A DNA stretch of 64,000 nucleotides, from positions 310,001 through 374,000 of the forward strand of contig NZ_CAMQSF010000001.1 in NCBI RefSeq assembly GCF_947036865.1, in the 5' to 3' direction. Positions 60,792 to 64,000 of the stretch are shown here, one piece after another. The stretch comes from an uncultured Caulobacter sp. GTDB lineage: Bacteria; Pseudomonadota; Alphaproteobacteria; Caulobacterales; Caulobacteraceae. Under the pieces are notes generated by a model. The model was not told where the DNA came from. It saw only the letters and a list, made by a program, of their open reading frames with translations, and ran no database searches. The translations under genes and the position numbers were made by a program. Position 1 is the stretch's first letter, and each line of letters opens with the position of its first letter.

Positions 60792-62759
60792 CTACCCGGC
60801 CAGGGCTCGCGGCGCGTCGCTCTGGCCAAGGCTGACCAGAGACGGCACTTCCAGGATCAGGGCCACGCCGCCGTCGCCGAGGATCGTGGCGCCGGAGAAG
60901 GCCCCGATGCTTGCGTGGAAGTCCGACAGGGGCTTGATGACCGTCTGGTGGTCGCCCAGGATCTGATCGACGACCAGGCCGACCCGCTCCTCGCTGGTCG
61001 AGACGACGACGATCTTCTGATGGCGGTCCGCGGCGTCGGCGACGGCGAACAGCTCGCGCAGCCGCAGGAACGGCACCAGCCTATCGCGCAGGGTGATGAA
61101 GCTGCGCGCCGTCGAGCGGGTGTCCTGGGCGGGCGACAGCTCGACGCATTCGTCGACGCTGGCCAGCGGGATGATGTAGCGGCCTTGGCCGACCCGGACG
61201 AGCAGGCCGTCTATGATGGCCAGGGTCAGCGGGATGCGCAGCGAGATCGTCGCGCCGCGACCCATCTCGCTGGTCAGGGCGATCGAGCCGCCCAGGCCCT
61301 CGATGGTCTTCTTGACGACGTCCATGCCGACGCCGCGCCCCGAGAGGTTGGTGACGGCGGCGGCGGTCGAGAAGCCCGGCGCGAAGATCAGCTGCAGCAG
61401 CTCGGTGTCGCTCAGCGCCTGGCCGGGCGTGATAAGGCCGTTTTCCTCGGCCTTGGCGCGGACGCGGGCGCGATCAACCCCGCGGCCGTCGTCGGCGATG
61501 GTGATGATCACCTCGGCGCCGGCCTGGCGCGCCGACAGATGCACCGTCCCCTCGCGGGACTTGCCGACCGCCTCGCGCTGCTCGGGCGGCTCCAGGCCGT
61601 GGTCGGCGGCGTTGCGGATCAGGTGAACCAGCGGGTCGGCCAGACGCTCGATGACCGTCTTGTCGAGTTCGGTGGTCTCGCCCTCGGTCGTGAAGACGAT
61701 CTGCTTGCCGGTGTCGCGCGCCAGGTCGTGGATCAGGCGCTTGAAGCGGCCGAACAGCTGCGAGATCGGCACCATGCGGACGATCATCATCGTCTCGCGC
61801 ATTTCAGAGGCCAGGCGCTCGATCTCCTCGGCCACGGCGCGCAGGGCCACGTCGGCGCTCGTCGCCGCGATCTGCTTGAGCCGCGACTGGGCGATCACCA
61901 GCTCGCCCACCCGGTCCATCAGCTCGTCGAGCCGTTCGGCCGGAACGCGGACGGTTTCGAAGTTGCGGTTCGCTCCGCCCTTGGCGTCGCCAGGCGCGGC
62001 GTCGTTGGCGGCCTTGGGCGCGGCGGTCTCCGCGGCCTCGGCGGCCTCGGCGGCCTCGACAAGTTTCGCGGACGCGGGCTCGTCGATCTCGGCGATCTCC
62101 AGCTCCATGTCGTCGGCGACGAAGATGAAGATGTCCTCGATGACCGAGCGCGGCTCGGCGGTGGTCACCACGACCTCCCAGGCCAGATGGCACGCGGTCG
62201 GCGTCAGTTCGCTCAGCGGCGGCACCTTGTCGGTGATCGCCTTGACCAGGCAGGGGCCCAGGGCCCGGAACTCGTCGAGCAGCGGCAGGGGCCGCACGCC
62301 GTTGACGAGGGCGTCGGCCGGCAGGGCGAAGCGCACGCGCCAGGACTTGGCGGCGGGCGGCGCGGCCGGGGCCGGCGGCGCGGTCTCGGCGCCCTCGACG
62401 GAGCGCCGCAGATCCTCCAGCAGCCTCGCCTCGACGCCGGGATCGAACGCCAGGCCCTCGGCCAGCGCTCTCATGTGGTCTCGGGCGGCCAGGACCGCGG
62501 AGATCAGGGCGGGGGAAGCCGGCGCCTGGCCCTTGCGCACCCGATCGAAGGCGGTCTCGCAGTGATGGGTGAAGGCCGCCAGATCGTCGAAGCCGAACAT
62601 GGCGCCCGAGCCCTTCAGGGTGTGCAGCCCCCTGAACACCGAGTCGATCGTCTCGCGATCGGCCGCGTCGTCGGCGAGGGTCAGCAGATCGGTTTCGATC
62701 TGCTCCAGCAGCTCTCGGGCCTCCAGGCGGAAGGTCTCGATCGGGTCCTGGTCGCTCAT
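60792..62759 (-). CDS. cheA: Chemotaxis histidine kinase CheA
   Basis: 655 aa. P1 Hpt domain with phospho-His46 (FRGLHTLKGSGAMFGF), P2-like CheY-binding region (about 140-230), a low-complexity linker (VEAAEAAEAAETAAPKAAND), P3 dimerisation helices (LDELMDRVGELVIAQSRLKQI), P4 ATPase (N-box HLIRNAADHGLE, G1 ADDGRGVD, FAPGFSTA, G2 SGRGVGMDVV) and a P5 CheW-like domain. Its ATG overlaps the cheY stop (ATGA at 62756-62759). Complete and apparently functional. Confidence 0.96.
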   Translation of the reverse strand: MSDQDPIETFRLEARELLEQIETDLLTLADDAADRETIDSVFRGLHTLKGSGAMFGFDDLAAFTHHCETAFDRVRKGQAPASPALISAVLAARDHMRALAEGLAFDPGVEARLLEDLRRSVEGAETAPPAPAAPPAAKSWRVRFALPADALVNGVRPLPLLDEFRALGPCLVKAITDKVPPLSELTPTACHLAWEVVVTTAEPRSVIEDIFIFVADDMELEIAEIDEPASAKLVEAAEAAEAAETAAPKAANDAAPGDAKGGANRNFETVRVPAERLDELMDRVGELVIAQSRLKQIAATSADVALRAVAEEIERLASEMRETMMIVRMVPISQLFGRFKRLIHDLARDTGKQIVFTTEGETTELDKTVIERLADPLVHLIRNAADHGLEPPEQREAVGKSREGTVHLSARQAGAEVIITIADDGRGVDRARVRAKAEENGLITPGQALSDTELLQLIFAPGFSTAAAVTNLSGRGVGMDVVKKTIEGLGGSIALTSEMGRGATISLRIPLTLAIIDGLLVRVGQGRYIIPLASVDECVELSPAQDTRSTARSFITLRDRLVPFLRLRELFAVADAADRHQKIVVVSTSEERVGLVVDQILGDHQTVIKPLSDFHASIGAFSGATILGDGGVALILEVPSLVSLGQSDAPRALAG

Positions 62760-63121
62760 CGCGCCAGGACCTTCCTGACCACGCCGACCAGTTGTTCGGG
62801 CTGGAACGGCTTGGTCAGCCAACCCGTCGCGCCCGCCGCCTTGGCCTGCGCCTTGATGTCGGCGTCGGACTCTGTGGTCAGGAAGATGATTGGAACGCCG
62901 GCGTGCTTGGGCTTGGTCCGCAGGGTTCTGATCATGGTCAGGCCGTCCATCACCGGCATGTTCAGATCGGTGATGATCAGCTGGAAGTCGCCGGCGTCGG
63001 CCTGGGCCACGCCCTCCTGTCCGTCCCGCGCCTCGGCGACGCCATAGCCCTCGCTGGTCAGGGCGATCTTGATGGCCGCGCGGATGCTGGCCGAGTCGTC
63101 CACGGTCAGAATATTGGTCAT
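62756..63121 (-). CDS. cheY: CheY-type single-domain response regulator
   Basis: 121 aa. Receiver domain: acidic pair in TVDDSASIR (Asp8, Asp9), phospho-acceptor Asp52 in IITDLNMPVMDGL, FLTTES and Lys in WLTKPFQPEQL. Overlaps both the STAS gene (ATGA at 63118-63121) and cheA. In this operon type such a CheY can act on the motor or as a phosphate sink. Confidence 0.95.
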   Translation of the reverse strand: MTNILTVDDSASIRAAIKIALTSEGYGVAEARDGQEGVAQADAGDFQLIITDLNMPVMDGLTMIRTLRTKPKHAGVPIIFLTTESDADIKAQAKAAGATGWLTKPFQPEQLVGVVRKVLAR

Positions 63122-63426
63122 TGGACCTCACCTTCGGAAAGCCAAGCGGCCTGAGCGCCGGATTGGGCGGGATCGAGGAAACCGCCCCGTTCAAGCACCG
63201 CCGGGAAAGCGCTCTCGGCCAACCCGCGGATCGTCAGGGAACGTCCACCTTGGCTCGCCTCCCGGCGCGCGGCTTCCAAGAGCTGGATTGAAGCAACGTC
63301 GACTTCGCGAACACGCGACACGTCGATCAACAGTGACTCGCCCCCGGACCAAGCCGCGAGGATCTGATCCTTGATCTGAGCGACATGAGGCAACTGGCAG
63401 TCTTCAGGCAGAAATACAGTAGTCAT
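63118..63426 (-). CDS. STAS-domain protein at the head of the che operon
   Basis: 102 aa. A single STAS (anti-sigma-factor-antagonist-like) domain: FLPEDCQLPHVAQIKDQILAAWSGGESLLIDVSRVREVDVASIQLLEAARREASQGGRSLTI. The usual phospho-Ser segment DSSGL reads DVASIQLL, so a Ser is still near the expected place. STAS proteins are regularly found first in this kind of alphaproteobacterial che operon; their role there is not well established. Confidence 0.88.
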   Translation of the reverse strand: MTTVFLPEDCQLPHVAQIKDQILAAWSGGESLLIDVSRVREVDVASIQLLEAARREASQGGRSLTIRGLAESAFPAVLERGGFLDPAQSGAQAAWLSEGEVQ

Positions 63427-63790
63427 ACCGACCGCCCCCGCATTACTCTTGATAGAGAGCTTGCCTTTAGCAAGTTCATCCTGGGGCTATTGACCATTTC
63501 GGATTAGTTAATCTCGATCTTTACCTCAATGCGGACGTAAAATAAGGACACTATATATATAAATATCGGCGTTATCGGATATCGCTCTTCATCAGAGCTA
63601 TCCTTTCGGCTTTTCGACGGCTTCTGAATATGAGGAGCCGGGGCGGGCGGGATGAATTCGCCGCCCACGTACCCGCCTTAAGGATGTGCGGAGCATGTAA
63701 AAATAGGACGAGCGACGCCTAGACACTTGAGGAGATGATAAGTTTCCTGCCGGTATTCAGGCCGATAACACCCATGAGGCCCTCGACGTC
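63427..63790. other. Promoter region of the chemotaxis operon
   Basis: 364 bp without a credible gene. 63470-63610 is AT-rich (for example ACACTATATATATAAATATC) with short near-repeats ATATCGG / TTATCGG / ATATCG, unlike the surrounding GC-rich DNA. AGCTTGC-CTTTA-GCAAG (about 63459-63476) is a small hairpin near the STAS start. GGGCGG...CCGCCC (about 63641-63666) is a weak dyad. A promoter for the che operon must lie here, but no sigma-73 match stands out. Confidence 0.5.
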
Positions 63791-64000
63791 GTGACGACTC
63801 CGCTCTCGCCTTTCCCAGGTTCCAACCCGCAAAAGGGCGACGAGGGCGTGACGCGGCCCGACCGAATTTGGCGGCTCGCGGCGGACGGGCGGGTCATCGC
63901 TCAAGATGTTCCGGACGCCGGCGGCGCGGAGACTTCGGCTCAGCGGGTTCATTGGCGCGAGCTGTGGCGCGACGAGAACCGCGCCTCCGCCGAACGCGCC
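63791..64000 (+). CDS. N-terminal part of an unidentified gene, possibly PAS-type sensor
   Basis: A frame open from GTG at 63791 to the right edge (70 codons). It contains RPDRIWRLAADGRVIAQDVPD and VHWRELWRDENRASAERA. The second segment looks like the end of a PAS-type fold (W-x-x-L-W-x-x-E-x-R), as found at the N-terminus of many sensor kinases, but this is a weak call. GTG at 63848 is an alternative start. The minus-strand frame at 63719-63952 is considered less likely. Confidence 0.4.
   Translation, partial: MTTPLSPFPGSNPQKGDEGVTRPDRIWRLAADGRVIAQDVPDAGGAETSAQRVHWRELWRDENRASAERA

Noticed and set aside
62020..62080. Short tandem repeat in cheA as a phase-variable tract
   Set aside because: The GCGGCCTCG-type repeats encode a plain Ala/Glu linker and have a 9-nt period, so slippage would keep the reading frame.
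60315..63047. Plus-strand open frame of about 900 codons opposite cheA and cheW
   Set aside because: Antisense shadow of a high-GC gene; cheW, cheA and cheY on the minus strand have all catalytic motifs and ATGA overlaps.
63719..63952. 77-codon minus-strand frame near the right edge
   Set aside because: Basic, low-complexity translation without motif; the plus-strand frame running off the window has a more protein-like composition.

Overview
The window is GC-rich chromosomal DNA from an alphaproteobacterium, most likely a Caulobacter or close relative. The grounds are promoter elements of the Caulobacter sigma-73 type (TTGACGC - 12 nt - GCTACAAC at 28114-28140), a locus resembling the holdfast-anchor genes hfaA and hfaB, many TonB-dependent receptors and lipoproteins, and very frequent ATGA/GTGA start-stop overlaps. 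I see no phage, IS element, integron or CRISPR array; the window reads as core chromosome with two accessory catabolic regions.

Left part (1-13.4 kb): panD with a downstream lipoprotein, a two-gene exported protein / M23 peptidase unit, a lipoprotein esterase, a membrane protein with a small winged-helix regulator, a FATP-type acyl-CoA synthetase, class II DAHP synthase, the tightly coupled set glmU-rpiA-gor-O-antigen-ligase-like, divergent gph, and tRNA-Val(CAC). 13.6-22.4 kb: a two-component system divergent from a heavy-metal RND efflux operon (adaptor, CzcA/CusA-like pump, outer-membrane factor) that ends in a degenerate retropepsin-like protein.

22.5-32.6 kb: a TetR-linked uptake and catabolic module (acyl-CoA ligase, type B carboxylesterase, MFS transporter, TetR, TonB receptor, family 1 glycosidase) with matching candidate operators. 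32.7-47.6 kb: a larger oxidative catabolic island with two arms. One operon runs TonB receptor, MFS, RutA-like monooxygenase, RutB-like hydrolase, M20 hydrolase, flavin reductase, TauD-like oxygenase. The opposite arm has a Rieske oxygenase, LigB/DODA-type dioxygenase, formamidase and AraC regulator, divergent from a second TauD-like oxygenase, an SDR and a VOC protein. The gene content fits ring opening of an N-containing heterocycle, substrate unknown; a perfect 23-bp inverted repeat flanks the divergent promoter region.

48.0-53.1 kb: a PilZ-like protein, an unknown 383-aa protein, then a surface-fibre-like operon: a secreted protein with four internal repeats, an HfaA-like protein and two consecutive CsgG/HfaB-like proteins. 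53.2-63.4 kb: a chemotaxis operon on the minus strand, STAS-cheY-cheA-cheW-mcp-mcp-mcp-cheW-cheR. The three receptors share an almost identical signalling domain but carry two, one and four HAMP units, and all end in a peptide fitting the CheR-docking consensus. The right edge holds the start of an unidentified plus-strand gene.

A roughly 93-bp intergenic repeat occurs twice, at 2.3 kb and 53.1 kb, both times in a convergent junction and both times supplying the stop codon of the minus-strand gene. All functional statements come from reading motifs and gene context; no database search was run.
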